From UMGS172 sp045649545 (GTDB taxonomy: Bacteria; Bacillota; Clostridia; Oscillospirales; Acutalibacteraceae): a stretch of DNA of 63,269 nucleotides. Positions within the stretch are counted from its first letter, which is position 1. Each line of letters starts with the position of its first letter. Below are positions 25,948 to 34,471 of this stretch, in pieces. Location of the stretch: assembly GCA_045649545.1 (NCBI GenBank), contig JAZRQE010000052.1, forward strand, positions 1 through 63,269. Reading direction: 5' to 3'. Both the position numbers and the translations under genes were made by a program. The notes below the pieces were generated by a model that saw only the letters and a program-made list of their open reading frames with translations, made no database searches and was not told the origin of the DNA.

Positions 25948-27888
25948 TTGGGACTTACACTTGCACAAAAAATCATTAAGGCTCATTTGGTTGACGGTGA
26001 AATGACTGTTGGCACTGATGTCGGTTTAAAAATCGACCAGACCTTAACTCAGGATGCCACCGGAACTATGGCCTATTTGGAGTTTGAGGCTATGGGTGTT
26101 GACCGCGTCAAAACTGAACGTTCGGTAGCCTACATAGACCACAACACTTTACAGACCGGTTTTGAAAATGCCGATGACCACCGTTTTATTCAGTCAATTG
26201 CTAAAAAGCACGGTATTTACTATTCCCGTCCCGGTAACGGTATTTGCCATCAGGTTCACCTTGAGCGTTTCGGTAAACCGGGTAAAACCTTAATCGGTTC
26301 GGACTCGCATACACCTACCGGCGGCGGTATCGGTATGCTTGCAATCGGTGCCGGCGGTATGGACGTTGCCGTTGCTATGGGCGGCGGTGCTTACTATATC
26401 CCGATGCCGAAAATGATTAGAGTTAATCTTACCGGCAAGCTTTCACCCTTTGTTTCTGCAAAGGATGTTATTCTTGAGGTTTTAAGAATCCTCACCGTTA
26501 AAGGCGGCGTGGGTTACATAGTTGAATACGCCGGCGAAGGTGTTAAAACTCTTTCAGTTCCCGAGCGTGCAACCATAACCAATATGGGTGCAGAGTTAGG
26601 TGCCACCACCTCTATCTTCCCCTCTGATGAAATTACCAAGGCTTTCTTGAAAGCTCAAAACCGTGAAGAAGACTATGTCGAGCTGTCAAGTGATTTGGAC
26701 GCAGTATATGATAAGGAAATTGACATTAACCTATCTGAACTCGCACCTATGGCAGCTATGCCTCATATGCCGGATAACGTTAAATCTATTACCGAAATCG
26801 GCAAAATGAAGGTTGACCAGGTGCTTATTGGTAGCTGTACCAACTCTTCACTTTACGACATGTTAAAGGTTGCTGCTATTTTAGACGGTAAAACTGTTGA
26901 CCCGACAGTATCTGTCGGTATCGCTCCCGGCTCAAAACAGGTATTCAATATGCTTGCTGATTGCGGTGCTTTGTCTAAATTAATTGCCGCCGGTGCAAGA
27001 ATTTTGGAATGTGCTTGCGGTCCTTGTATCGGTATGGGTCAGTCACCTAACTCAAAAGGTATTTCTTTACGTACCTTTAACCGTAACTTTGAAGGTCGCT
27101 CAGGTACTGCCGATGCCGGTGTATACCTTGTTAGCCCCGAAACTGCCGCTGCTGCAGCTCTCACCGGTTATTTAACCGACCCGAGAACTTTAGACACAGA
27201 TTTAAGCGGTATTACTTTACCTGAAAAATTCCTTATTAACGACAATATGGTTGATGCCCCTGCTTCGGTTGAAGAGGCTAAGGACGTTGAAATTCTCCGT
27301 GGACCCAACATTAAACCTTTCCCGAAGACCGAGCCGTTGTGGGAAACAATTGAAGCTAATGCAGTATTAAAGGTTGGCGACAACATTACTACCGACCACA
27401 TCATGCCTGCAGGTGCTAAAATTCTCCCCTACCGTTCTAATATTCCGTATCTTGCTAACTTCTGCTTTACACGTTGTGATGAGCAGTTCCCCGAAAACTG
27501 CAAGAAATACGGCAAGGGTATTATCGTTGGCGGTGAAAACTACGGTCAAGGCTCTTCGCGTGAGCATGCCGCACTTGTTCCTTTATATTTGGGAATTAAG
27601 GCAGTTGTTACCAAATCGTTTGCACGTATTCACGCCGCAAACCTTATCAACGCCGGCATTTTACCGTTAACATTTAAAAATGCTGACGATTACGATAAGA
27701 TTTCACAGTTTGACGAGCTTGAATTACCTAATATCAGAGCCTCTATTGCCAACGGTGCAGAATCTGTCTTACTTAAAAACAAAACCACAGGTGAGGCTTA
27801 TGATGTTGTACCTATGCTTTCAGGCCGTTCAAGAGATATTATTTTAGCAGGCGGTTTGTTGGGTTACACCAAAGAAAGCTCTAAATAA
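25948..27888 (+). CDS. acn: Aconitate hydratase
   Basis: A 646-residue iron-sulfur enzyme interconverting citrate and isocitrate. [4Fe-4S] ligands are in IGSCTNSS and CACGPCIGMG; GSDSHTPTGGG and the swivel-domain motif GENYGQGSSREHAALVP are conserved. It is shorter than bacterial AcnA/AcnB and belongs to the compact LeuC/mitochondrial-like aconitase group frequent in Clostridia. The start is TTG 25948, 9 nt after AGGAG; the in-frame ATG at 25939 touches the RBS. It is followed 30 nt later by icd. Confidence 0.94.
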   Translation: MGLTLAQKIIKAHLVDGEMTVGTDVGLKIDQTLTQDATGTMAYLEFEAMGVDRVKTERSVAYIDHNTLQTGFENADDHRFIQSIAKKHGIYYSRPGNGICHQVHLERFGKPGKTLIGSDSHTPTGGGIGMLAIGAGGMDVAVAMGGGAYYIPMPKMIRVNLTGKLSPFVSAKDVILEVLRILTVKGGVGYIVEYAGEGVKTLSVPERATITNMGAELGATTSIFPSDEITKAFLKAQNREEDYVELSSDLDAVYDKEIDINLSELAPMAAMPHMPDNVKSITEIGKMKVDQVLIGSCTNSSLYDMLKVAAILDGKTVDPTVSVGIAPGSKQVFNMLADCGALSKLIAAGARILECACGPCIGMGQSPNSKGISLRTFNRNFEGRSGTADAGVYLVSPETAAAAALTGYLTDPRTLDTDLSGITLPEKFLINDNMVDAPASVEEAKDVEILRGPNIKPFPKTEPLWETIEANAVLKVGDNITTDHIMPAGAKILPYRSNIPYLANFCFTRCDEQFPENCKKYGKGIIVGGENYGQGSSREHAALVPLYLGIKAVVTKSFARIHAANLINAGILPLTFKNADDYDKISQFDELELPNIRASIANGAESVLLKNKTTGEAYDVVPMLSGRSRDIILAGGLLGYTKESSK

Positions 27889-27918
27889 GATTTATATATA
27901 GTTAAAGGAGAAACCAAA

Positions 27919-29109
27919 ATGGATATGAATAAAATCAACGAGTCGGTTGTAGCTTTTGAAAAATTGCTTATTGCACAAGCCGAGCGTGCCGAAAGAATTA
28001 AAAAAGAAAAAGATTTTGTAGATTATGACGCACTCGATAAGCTTATTATCGGTGTTTGTGGTGGTGACGGTATCGGTCCTGTTATCACTCACGAAGCAGA
28101 ACGCGTTTTGCGTTTTCTTTTAGCCGACGATGTTGCCGCAGGTAAAATCGTATTTAATGAGATTGACGGTCTTACTATTGAAAACCGTGCCGCAGTCGGC
28201 AAGGCTATCCCTGATGACGTTTTGGCAGAATTAAAGAAGTGCCACGTCATTTTAAAAGGACCTACAACTACTCCCCGTGCAGGTGACCCGTGGCCCAATA
28301 TTGAAAGTGCAAACGTAGCAATGCGTAAAGAACTCGATTTGTTTGCCAACTTGCGTCCCGTTCGCGTTCCCGAGCAAGGTATTGACTGGACCTTCTTCCG
28401 TGAGAATACCGAAGGCGGTTACGCAGTAGGTTCTCAAGGCTTACACGTTACCGACGATTTGGCAGTTGACTTTGTTGTTGCTACTTCTGAGGGTTGCGAA
28501 AGAATCGCACGTCTTGCTTACGAATATGCAAGAAAGAATAAGAAAGAACGCGTTTCTATCATTACCAAGGCTAACGTTATTAAAACTACCGACGGTAAAT
28601 TCCTTAAAATTTGCCAAAAAGTCGGCGAGGAATACCCCGAAATCACCACCGATGACTGGTACATTGATATTACCACTGCAAAGCTTATCGATGAAAAGCG
28701 TCGCAGAGATTTCAAAGTGTTCGTTCTCCCCAACCTTTACGGTGACATTATCACCGACGAGGCTGCTGAATTCCAAGGCGGCGTAGGTACTGCAGGCAGT
28801 GCTAACATCGGTAAAAAGTACGCTATGTTTGAAGCTATTCACGGCTCTGCACCGAGAATGGTAACCGAAGGTCGCGACAAGTTTGCAGACCCTTGCTCAA
28901 TGCTTCGTGCAGCAGTAATGCTCCTTTCTCACATCGGTAAACAAGTGGAAGCAGATTTGCTTGAAAAGGCACTTGATATTTGTATGTACACCGAGAAGAA
29001 ACTCACCATTACCGGTCGCGATACCGGTTGCACCTGCACCGAGTTCGGCGATTATGTAATGGAAACTGTTAAGGCGATGGGAGTCGAATCCGTTACGCCT
29101 TTAAAATAA
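27919..29109 (+). CDS. icd: Isocitrate dehydrogenase, isocitrate/isopropylmalate dehydrogenase family (probably NAD-dependent)
   Basis: A 396-residue beta-decarboxylating dehydrogenase that makes 2-oxoglutarate from isocitrate. The N-terminal GGDGIGPVI is followed by the substrate loop (ESANVAMRKELDLFANLRPVRV), the metal-binding LYGDIITDEAAEFQGG, and the cofactor-proximal FEAIHGSAP. The C-terminal CTCTEF is characteristic of a clostridial subgroup. Pairing with acn gives the oxidative arm from citrate to 2-oxoglutarate; no citrate synthase is nearby. AAAGGAG precedes the ATG. Cofactor preference is inferred, not read. Confidence 0.9.
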   Translation: MDMNKINESVVAFEKLLIAQAERAERIKKEKDFVDYDALDKLIIGVCGGDGIGPVITHEAERVLRFLLADDVAAGKIVFNEIDGLTIENRAAVGKAIPDDVLAELKKCHVILKGPTTTPRAGDPWPNIESANVAMRKELDLFANLRPVRVPEQGIDWTFFRENTEGGYAVGSQGLHVTDDLAVDFVVATSEGCERIARLAYEYARKNKKERVSIITKANVIKTTDGKFLKICQKVGEEYPEITTDDWYIDITTAKLIDEKRRRDFKVFVLPNLYGDIITDEAAEFQGGVGTAGSANIGKKYAMFEAIHGSAPRMVTEGRDKFADPCSMLRAAVMLLSHIGKQVEADLLEKALDICMYTEKKLTITGRDTGCTCTEFGDYVMETVKAMGVESVTPLK

Positions 29110-29119
29110 TAATTTTTAG

Positions 29120-29345
29120 TTTTTTCTCGCCTCATCACTTGGAATACGTTAGTATTCCGCGTTCTTACGGCTTCGCCCTCTCAAAAAATTATTTATTTGA
29201 AAGGTCGAAGAGTTTATTTTAGACTATTTTTATTAAGGGGCGAGATGTGAGCTTGCAGATAGGCTGACGCCTATCAAAATCGAACATAAGAAAAAGGATA
29301 AAAATAGTCAAAATAAACCGTGACGGGTTCAACTCCCATCACCTT
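29120..29345. other. Highly structured intergenic region between icd and rex, possible ncRNA or mobile-element remnant
   Basis: No gene is visible. It holds GGAATAC-GTTA-GTATTCC (29141-29158). A 22-nt arm at 29212-29233 is complementary to a 21-nt arm at 29298-29318 with one bulged base. Inside that long stem is GATAGGC-TGAC-GCCTATC (29258-29275). Right after it is a T-arm-like hairpin, GTGACGGG-TTCAACT-CCCATCAC. TCTCGCC (29125-29131) can also pair with GGCGAGA (29239-29245). I cannot assign a known RNA family. Confidence 0.5.
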
Positions 29346-29394
29346 AAGACATTAGCAAAATAATTCCCAAATTTTTAAAAGGAGGCTTTTAATT

Positions 29395-30030
29395 ATGAGT
29401 AGTAAAAGCCGCAATGTATCTACTTCGGTTATTAAACGACTTCCGAGATATCACCGTTTTTTAGGCGACCTACTTAATAAGGGAATGACCCGCATTTCAT
29501 CTAAAGAACTGTCTATCAGAATGGGACTTACTGCTAGCCAAATCAGACAGGATTTAAACTGTTTCGGTGAATTCGGTCAACAAGGCTACGGCTACAATAT
29601 TGAACTGCTCCATAATGAAATCAGCCAAATTTTAGGACTGCAAAAAACGAAAAAGGCAATTCTTATCGGAGCCGGACATATGGGAAAAGCACTCACAATG
29701 CACTTCGATATGTCAACAAAAGGCTTTCAGTTGATTGGTGTTTTTGATAAAAAGCCTTCCCTTTTAGGACAGACCGTTCAAAATTTACCTATTCACAGTA
29801 TGGACCGTTTGGATGAGTTTTGCCGTGAAAACAAACCTGATATGGCAATACTTTGTATTCCCCGTGAATCAGCACGCGAGGTCGCAGAAGTGTTGGTGAA
29901 TTTAGGTATTAAGGGTTTTTGGAACTTTACTCACTACGACCTTTTGGTTGAATTCCCCGGAATTTGTGTTGAAAACGTTCATTTGAGTGACAGTCTAATG
30001 ACATTAAGGTACAATCTTAATAACTTTTAA
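29395..30030 (+). CDS. rex: Redox-sensing transcriptional repressor Rex
   Basis: A 211-residue repressor with an N-terminal winged helix (STSVIKRLPRYHRFL...RISSKELSIRMGLTASQIRQDL) and a C-terminal Rossmann domain with GAGHMGKAL that binds NADH/NAD. High NADH releases it from DNA. AAAAGGAGG precedes the ATG. A Rex-type site lies at the acn promoter about 3.5 kb upstream, so the acn-icd pair is a plausible target. It has its own terminator. Confidence 0.96.
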   Translation: MSSKSRNVSTSVIKRLPRYHRFLGDLLNKGMTRISSKELSIRMGLTASQIRQDLNCFGEFGQQGYGYNIELLHNEISQILGLQKTKKAILIGAGHMGKALTMHFDMSTKGFQLIGVFDKKPSLLGQTVQNLPIHSMDRLDEFCRENKPDMAILCIPRESAREVAEVLVNLGIKGFWNFTHYDLLVEFPGICVENVHLSDSLMTLRYNLNNF

Positions 30031-30048
30031 AAACAATCAATTAAATGT

Positions 30049-30080
30049 TAACTCGGCAGATATTTCTGCCGAGTTATTTT
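30049..30080 (+). terminator. Terminator of rex
   Basis: TAACTCGGCAGA pairs with TCTGCCGAGTTA around TATT, followed by TTTTTT. Confidence 0.9.
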
Positions 30081-30125
30081 TTGTGAAATTCAGGTTAAGA
30101 TAAAAGAAACGATTTAGGAGTTAAT

Positions 30126-30803
30126 ATGCTTTCAACCGTAATACGTACACTGATAATGTATTTCATTATAATTGCCGCTATCCGTCTTATGGGTAAACGC
30201 CAAATTGGAGACCTTCAACCGTCCGAGCTGGTAATAACAATATTAATGTCCGAAATTGCCGCTATACCCATTCAGGACGTTGAAATACCGATAATATACG
30301 GTATATTAGCTACCGGAACATTGGTTATATTAGAAGTTCTTACTTCATTCACTGCTATGAAGTCAATAAATTTCAGACGTATAATTTACGGGCGGTCGGC
30401 AGTAATTATCGAAAACGGAACTATTGACCAAAAAATGCTCAAAAAACTTCGTATGACTGTACCCGATTTAATGGAAGTTTTGCGTAACCAAGAGATTTTT
30501 GATTTAAATGAGGTTGCTTTCGCAATTTTAGAAACCAACGGACAAATGAGTGTATTATTAAAACCTCAATTTCAAACTGCATCGGTTTCGGATGTTAGCG
30601 GACAAAGTAAACCTACAACTATGCCATGCTTAATTGTCAGCGACGGAAAACTTTTAACCAACGCAATGAAAAAATACGATATAACTAAAGAAAAAGTTCA
30701 TAGTGAAGTAAAAAATAATAATTTGAAATTAAAAGATGTATTTTTAATGACAGTCGACCAAAACGGCAAAACAACAATAGTACAAAAAGAAAAACAAGAG
30801 TGA
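30126..30803 (+). CDS. DUF421 family membrane protein (YetF/YrbG-like)
   Basis: A 225-residue protein. Three N-terminal membrane helices contain the conserved RLMGKRQIGDLQPSELVITILMSEIA. The cytoplasmic YetF-like domain carries GRSAVIIENG and LRNQEIFDLNEV. Function is unknown; in Bacillus several paralogues are sporulation- or germination-linked. TTAGGAG precedes the ATG. It is monocistronic and converges on spo0A. Confidence 0.88.
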   Translation: MLSTVIRTLIMYFIIIAAIRLMGKRQIGDLQPSELVITILMSEIAAIPIQDVEIPIIYGILATGTLVILEVLTSFTAMKSINFRRIIYGRSAVIIENGTIDQKMLKKLRMTVPDLMEVLRNQEIFDLNEVAFAILETNGQMSVLLKPQFQTASVSDVSGQSKPTTMPCLIVSDGKLLTNAMKKYDITKEKVHSEVKNNNLKLKDVFLMTVDQNGKTTIVQKEKQE

Positions 30804-30817
30804 ATTCACTCTTGTTT
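30792..30817. terminator. Bidirectional terminator between the DUF421 gene and spo0A
   Basis: A perfect palindrome AACAAGAGTGAATTCACTCTTGTT with T-runs, overlapping the last codons of the DUF421 gene. Confidence 0.88.
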
Positions 30818-30825
30818 TTTTCAGT

Positions 30826-31605
30826 TTACGAAGCTAATTTTAATCTTAAACGAAGCTTATCACTAATCATTGCAATAAACTCTGAGTTGGTCGGCTTACC
30901 TCTGCAGGTTTGAACGGTGTAACCAAAGTATAGGTTAAGCACCTCAACATCGCCTCTGTCCCACGCAACCTCTATCGCGTGACGGATTGCTCGCTCAACC
31001 CTTGAAGATGTTGTTCCGTTCTGTTTTGCAACAGTAGGATAAAGAATTTTAGTTACTGAATTTATGTAGTCAGGATTTTTTACCGAGAGCATTATCGCAT
31101 CTCTTAAGTATTTGTAACCTTTAATGTGTGCAGGAACACCGATTTGATGTATTATTTCGGTTATCATCATCTCAAGGTCTATGTCAGACAAAGGTGTGTT
31201 TGAATTAACAAAGTTGTCTCTCCTTGTTACCATTCCGCACATATGTAAAATACGTTCAGCTAAAACTGTCAAATCAAACGGTTTTATGAAATAATATGCC
31301 GCACCGGCTGAAAGTGCCTCAGACTCCAACCTTGCACTGCCAAAACCCGACATAACAAAATATAAAGGATTGTAGCCCATATTGTCAGAAAACAGTTTTT
31401 TCATCACTCCTACAGCGTCAATATTCGGCAAAAATATATCAGACAAAATAGCATCCGGTCTTATTCTTTCTGCACATTCAAGCAAAATTCTACCGTCTTT
31501 TTGACAAAGCACAGTCTCCATTCCGTAAGATTTAATTACCTCTTGACAGTTTTGACCAAATTCAGTGCTGTCGTCCGCAATTAATACAATTAATTTCTTT
31601 TCCAT
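30826..31605 (-). CDS. spo0A: Spo0A, master regulator of sporulation
   Basis: A 259-residue response regulator starting MEKKLIVLIADD at ATG 31605, which follows AGGAGGAAA; the longer frame to 31743 has no RBS. The receiver domain contains DD at 11-12, the phospho-acceptor Asp56 in AILSDIFLP, and Lys in FIKPF. The C-terminal Spo0A DNA-binding domain has the recognition helix SSRVERAIRHAIEVAWDRG. It marks the organism as a potential spore former. A TGGTCGAAA at about 31734-31742 is close to a 0A box and could allow autoregulation. Confidence 0.97.
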   Translation of the reverse strand: MEKKLIVLIADDSTEFGQNCQEVIKSYGMETVLCQKDGRILLECAERIRPDAILSDIFLPNIDAVGVMKKLFSDNMGYNPLYFVMSGFGSARLESEALSAGAAYYFIKPFDLTVLAERILHMCGMVTRRDNFVNSNTPLSDIDLEMMITEIIHQIGVPAHIKGYKYLRDAIMLSVKNPDYINSVTKILYPTVAKQNGTTSSRVERAIRHAIEVAWDRGDVEVLNLYFGYTVQTCRGKPTNSEFIAMISDKLRLRLKLAS

Positions 31606-31798
31606 TACTTTTCCTCCTGTTTCTTTTTTGATATGCCATATTTTACCATAAGATTTTCGTATATGCAATAGCAAATTTGGGATTTTACTGCACAATTTTG
31701 TCGTTTTTTTAATATTTTTTTGCAGTTTGTTAATTTCGACCACATTTTACAAATTAAAACAACAACTTATTACAAAAAACGGCTAATGAAAAATTTTG

Positions 31799-31827
31799 TT
31801 GATTTTTTTAGTAAAAAGTCTTATAAT
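31799..31827 (+). promoter_or_regulatory. Sigma-A promoter of the phosphatase-mntP pair
   Basis: TTGATT (31799-31804), a 17-nt spacer and TATAAT (31822-31827). Confidence 0.7.
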
Positions 31828-31862
31828 ATGGGTAATTTATGTGTAGATAAGGGCATGATGTA

Positions 31863-32504
31863 TTGAGTTGTAAATTATATTTCATCCGTCACGGCGAAAG
31901 CCTTGGCAATAAAACAAGCACATTTTTAGGTCACACAGACATTGACCTTTCCCTTTTGGGTTACAATCAGGCAAAACTTGCTGCAAAATATTTAATGAAC
32001 TTACATATAGATAAAGTGTATTCAAGTGATTTACAGCGTGCATATAACACTTGTAATGAATTTTTGAAGTTATCCTACCTCACTGCTGAAAAAAGAAAAG
32101 AACTTCGTGAAATATTTGCAGGTGACTGGGAAGGTAAATCTTACGCTGATTTAAGTACAATTTATAAAGACAGTTACTCAGTTTGGCTGACCGATATAGG
32201 TAACGCTCATCCGTTAAACGGCGAAACCTTACCTGAACTTCAAAAAAGAATGGTAAACTGTATAACCGAAATTGCCGAAAATAATGACGGTAAAAATGTT
32301 GCAATTTTCACCCACGCTTGTGCCTTGCGTTCTTTTATAACATTTGCCAACGGTTTAACCTTAAACGAAATGAAGAATATACCTTGGTCAACAAACGCTT
32401 CATTAACAACCGTAGAGTACGAGAATGGTAAGTTTAAGGTTATAGAATACAGTAACGATTCATATTTAGGTGAATTAAAATCACAACGCCCTAAAAACGT
32501 ATAA
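31863..32504 (+). CDS. Histidine phosphatase family protein
   Basis: A 213-residue branch-1 histidine phosphatase with catalytic FIRHGES (phospho-His), GHTDIDLSLLGYNQA, the Glu-containing LREIFAGDWEGKSY and the second His in IFTHACALRSF. Members include phosphoglycerate mutases and alpha-ribazole or sugar phosphatases; the substrate is not clear. TTG 31863 is the only plausible start, preceded by AAGGGC at 9 nt. It lies 30 nt before mntP, in the same transcript. Confidence 0.85.
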   Translation: MSCKLYFIRHGESLGNKTSTFLGHTDIDLSLLGYNQAKLAAKYLMNLHIDKVYSSDLQRAYNTCNEFLKLSYLTAEKRKELREIFAGDWEGKSYADLSTIYKDSYSVWLTDIGNAHPLNGETLPELQKRMVNCITEIAENNDGKNVAIFTHACALRSFITFANGLTLNEMKNIPWSTNASLTTVEYENGKFKVIEYSNDSYLGELKSQRPKNV

Positions 32505-32534
32505 AGTAACGAAAATTACCTTAAGGAGTTATAT

Positions 32535-33110
32535 ATGAGTATATTTGAAATAATTGCATTAGGTATCGGTCTTTCGATGGATGCGTTTGCTGTGTCAATA
32601 TGTAAAGGTCTTGCAATGGACAAAACCGGTATTAAGCAATGTTCCATAGTCGGTGCTTGGTTTGGAGTTTTCCAGGCTTTAATGCCGTTTATCGGTTTTA
32701 ACCTTGTTATGATTTTCAGTGATTTTATTGAAAAATACGACCATTGGGTATCTTTTGTCCTATTATTGCTAATCGGCGGAAATATGATTAAAGAATCTCT
32801 TTCAAAAGATGAAGAAAATTGTACCGGTTGCTCACTCAAATTCAGAGTTATGCTTGTTATGGCAATTGCAACCAGTATTGATGCATTAGCGGCAGGCGTT
32901 GCTTTGGTCGGTAAAGTAAACGGTAGCAGTATTTTCTTGGTTGTCGGCGTTATCGGTATAACCACCTTTCTTTTGTCGGCTTTGGGCGTTAAAATCGGCA
33001 GTATTTTCGGTGCAAAATACAAATCAAAAGCAGAGTTCACCGGCGGTGCAATTTTAATTATTTTAGGAATTAAATTCCTGCTTGACGGACTTGGGGTCAC
33101 CTTATTTTAA
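32535..33110 (+). CDS. mntP: Manganese efflux pump MntP
   Basis: A 191-residue, six-helix membrane protein. The two half-repeats carry the conserved acidic motifs GLSMDAFAVSICKG and ATSIDALAAGV typical of MntP (DUF204). It exports Mn2+ to prevent toxicity. TAAGGAG precedes the ATG. No yybP-ykoY riboswitch is visible upstream, as the gene is read from the phosphatase promoter. Confidence 0.92.
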   Translation: MSIFEIIALGIGLSMDAFAVSICKGLAMDKTGIKQCSIVGAWFGVFQALMPFIGFNLVMIFSDFIEKYDHWVSFVLLLLIGGNMIKESLSKDEENCTGCSLKFRVMLVMAIATSIDALAAGVALVGKVNGSSIFLVVGVIGITTFLLSALGVKIGSIFGAKYKSKAEFTGGAILIILGIKFLLDGLGVTLF

Positions 33111-33120
33111 TATGTACATA

Positions 33121-33150
33121 AAAAAAGACTGTCAACCGACAGTCTTTTTT
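33121..33150 (+). terminator. Terminator of mntP
   Basis: AAAAAAGACTGTC pairs with GACAGTCTTTTTT around AACC. Confidence 0.92.
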
Positions 33151-33155
33151 TCGTA

Positions 33156-33252
33156 GAGCAGGGGTTTACTCCTGCTGTTTAATATTGCGTTTCTTGGGCA
33201 AAAGCAAGATATTCAAGCACTATATGAAACATTAAAAAAAGAAATTAACTAA
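33156..33252 (+). pseudogene. Possible 3' remnant of a lost gene
   Basis: Between two strong terminators a short frame without a start encodes a protein-like tail ending FLGQKQDIQALYETLKKEIN and a TAA, immediately followed by a terminator. A TAG precedes it and no RBS is present. It looks like the last roughly 30 codons of a deleted gene that kept its terminator. The parent family is not recognised. Confidence 0.35.
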
Positions 33253-33254
33253 CA

Positions 33255-33294
33255 AAAAAGATATGAGTGATTTTATTTTCTCTCATATCTTTTT
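33255..33294. terminator. Terminator, probably bidirectional
   Basis: AAAAAGATATGAG pairs with CTCATATCTTTTT. It can serve the plus-strand gene remnant and the convergent NUDIX gene. Confidence 0.82.
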
Positions 33295-33311
33295 TACTAC
33301 TAGATAGGTGT

Positions 33312-33794
33312 TTAATTTTCAATATAACTCAAAAGTGCATCATGCTCTCTTAAATAAATACCCCTTTTGCACTCATCTTCATCGGCATAATCTTGGTGTT
33401 TAGAAAATATATCTATTGCTTCATTTAAAGGAATCCACCTTGGTTCAAGACCAACTTCAATTTCTCTTTTTGTTAATGTCCTTTCTGTCTCTCCGATGTA
33501 ATCACATATGTAGTAATGACTTACAAAAAGCCACTCTTCATAATATTCATTTACGGTTAAATATTTTTTGTTTATCTTAACTACACAACCTGTTTCTTCT
33601 GCTAATTCTCGAACACAACACTCTTGAATGCTTTCATCATTTTCTAACCCACCACCTGGAATATTCCATTGGTCAGTATTAACTTCATATGTTAGTAATA
33701 TTTTATCGTCGTGAATTACAATTCCACGACAAGCCTCTCGCACTTTTGTATATTGTTCGAAACGGTTTTCTCCATAAATATCTATTGTTTTCAT
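33312..33794 (-). CDS. NUDIX hydrolase
   Basis: A 160-residue protein with a complete Nudix box (GGGLENDESIQECCVRELAEETG). It hydrolyses a nucleoside diphosphate linked to another group; the substrate is unknown. The remaining sequence is acidic and soluble. It lies 24 nt after a cytidine deaminase gene on the same strand, suggesting a joint nucleotide-salvage or house-cleaning role. This is inference. Confidence 0.88.
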   Translation of the reverse strand: MKTIDIYGENRFEQYTKVREACRGIVIHDDKILLTYEVNTDQWNIPGGGLENDESIQECCVRELAEETGCVVKINKKYLTVNEYYEEWLFVSHYYICDYIGETERTLTKREIEVGLEPRWIPLNEAIDIFSKHQDYADEDECKRGIYLREHDALLSYIEN

Positions 33795-33818
33795 ATATTT
33801 GCTCCCATAAATTATGTT

Positions 33819-34229
33819 TTAACAAATCACAGGTTGCCAAGCAAACGGCAACAAATCTCGTGCCTTTACTTTAATAAGATTTCCGTTTTCATCATTAACA
33901 ATTACTTTGATATCTGGACAATACTCAAATAACATTTGTCTGCAATTTCCACAAGGCGATATAACGAAATTCGTGCTTTTATCGTGAACCGCTACGATTG
34001 TATCAAACTCTCTTTCGCCTGCAGAAATAGCGATACCCATTGTTATGTATTCTGCACAAGAACCGTGTATCCCATCACAATTAACCCCTTTATAGATATT
34101 TCCGTTTTTGCAAAGAATTGCACAACCAACAGTGTGATTGTAAATGCCATCATCAAAATTGTTTTTAAGAACTTCAAGTCCGATTTTAATCAAATCTTTA
34201 TCATTATCATTTAAGTTGTATTTTTTCAT
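33819..34229 (-). CDS. cdd: Cytidine deaminase (tetrameric type)
   Basis: A 136-residue zinc deaminase converting cytidine or deoxycytidine to uridine. The zinc motif is CAE (in GSCAEYITMG), where Cys replaces the His of dimeric enzymes, followed by PCGNCRQ; this three-Cys pattern marks the small tetrameric class. The start is ATG 34229 (MKKYNLNDNDKDL), after AAAGGT. The longer frame to 34316 runs into non-coding AT-rich sequence. Confidence 0.88.
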   Translation of the reverse strand: MKKYNLNDNDKDLIKIGLEVLKNNFDDGIYNHTVGCAILCKNGNIYKGVNCDGIHGSCAEYITMGIAISAGEREFDTIVAVHDKSTNFVISPCGNCRQMLFEYCPDIKVIVNDENGNLIKVKARDLLPFAWQPVIC

Positions 34230-34404
34230 TTTCTCATACCTTTGCAAATTATTTATCCATATTATATCATACCATTCACATAAAGTAAATCGCTCAAAAA
34301 AGTTATTCAGAAACACAAGAGGACGTCTATCTTATGCTAGTCTGTTAACTTTTTTGATTTTAATCAAAACGACTTTTGAATTATAGTAATATATCTTCTG
34401 GCAC

Positions 34405-34433
34405 TTGTAAATTTAAAATTAAAGTGCTATAAT
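34405..34433 (+). promoter_or_regulatory. Promoter of the two CobW-type genes with flanking dyad
   Basis: TTGTAA (34405-34410), a 17-nt spacer and TATAAT (34428-34433). GCACTT at 34401 and AAGTGC at 34422 form a dyad around the spacer, a candidate metalloregulator site. No known box is recognised. Confidence 0.55.
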
Positions 34434-34471
34434 ATTTTGATAGAAAACAATATATAAAAGAGGTTCAAAAT

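Noticed and set aside
29320..29345. A tRNA or tmRNA gene at the T-arm-like hairpin
   Set aside because: There is a T-loop and a partial stem but no matching acceptor 5' strand, D arm, anticodon arm or tag frame, so it is not an intact tRNA or tmRNA.
32505..32534. A yybP-ykoY manganese riboswitch before mntP
   Set aside because: Only 30 nt separate mntP from the preceding gene, too short, and no such fold appears before the promoter of the pair.
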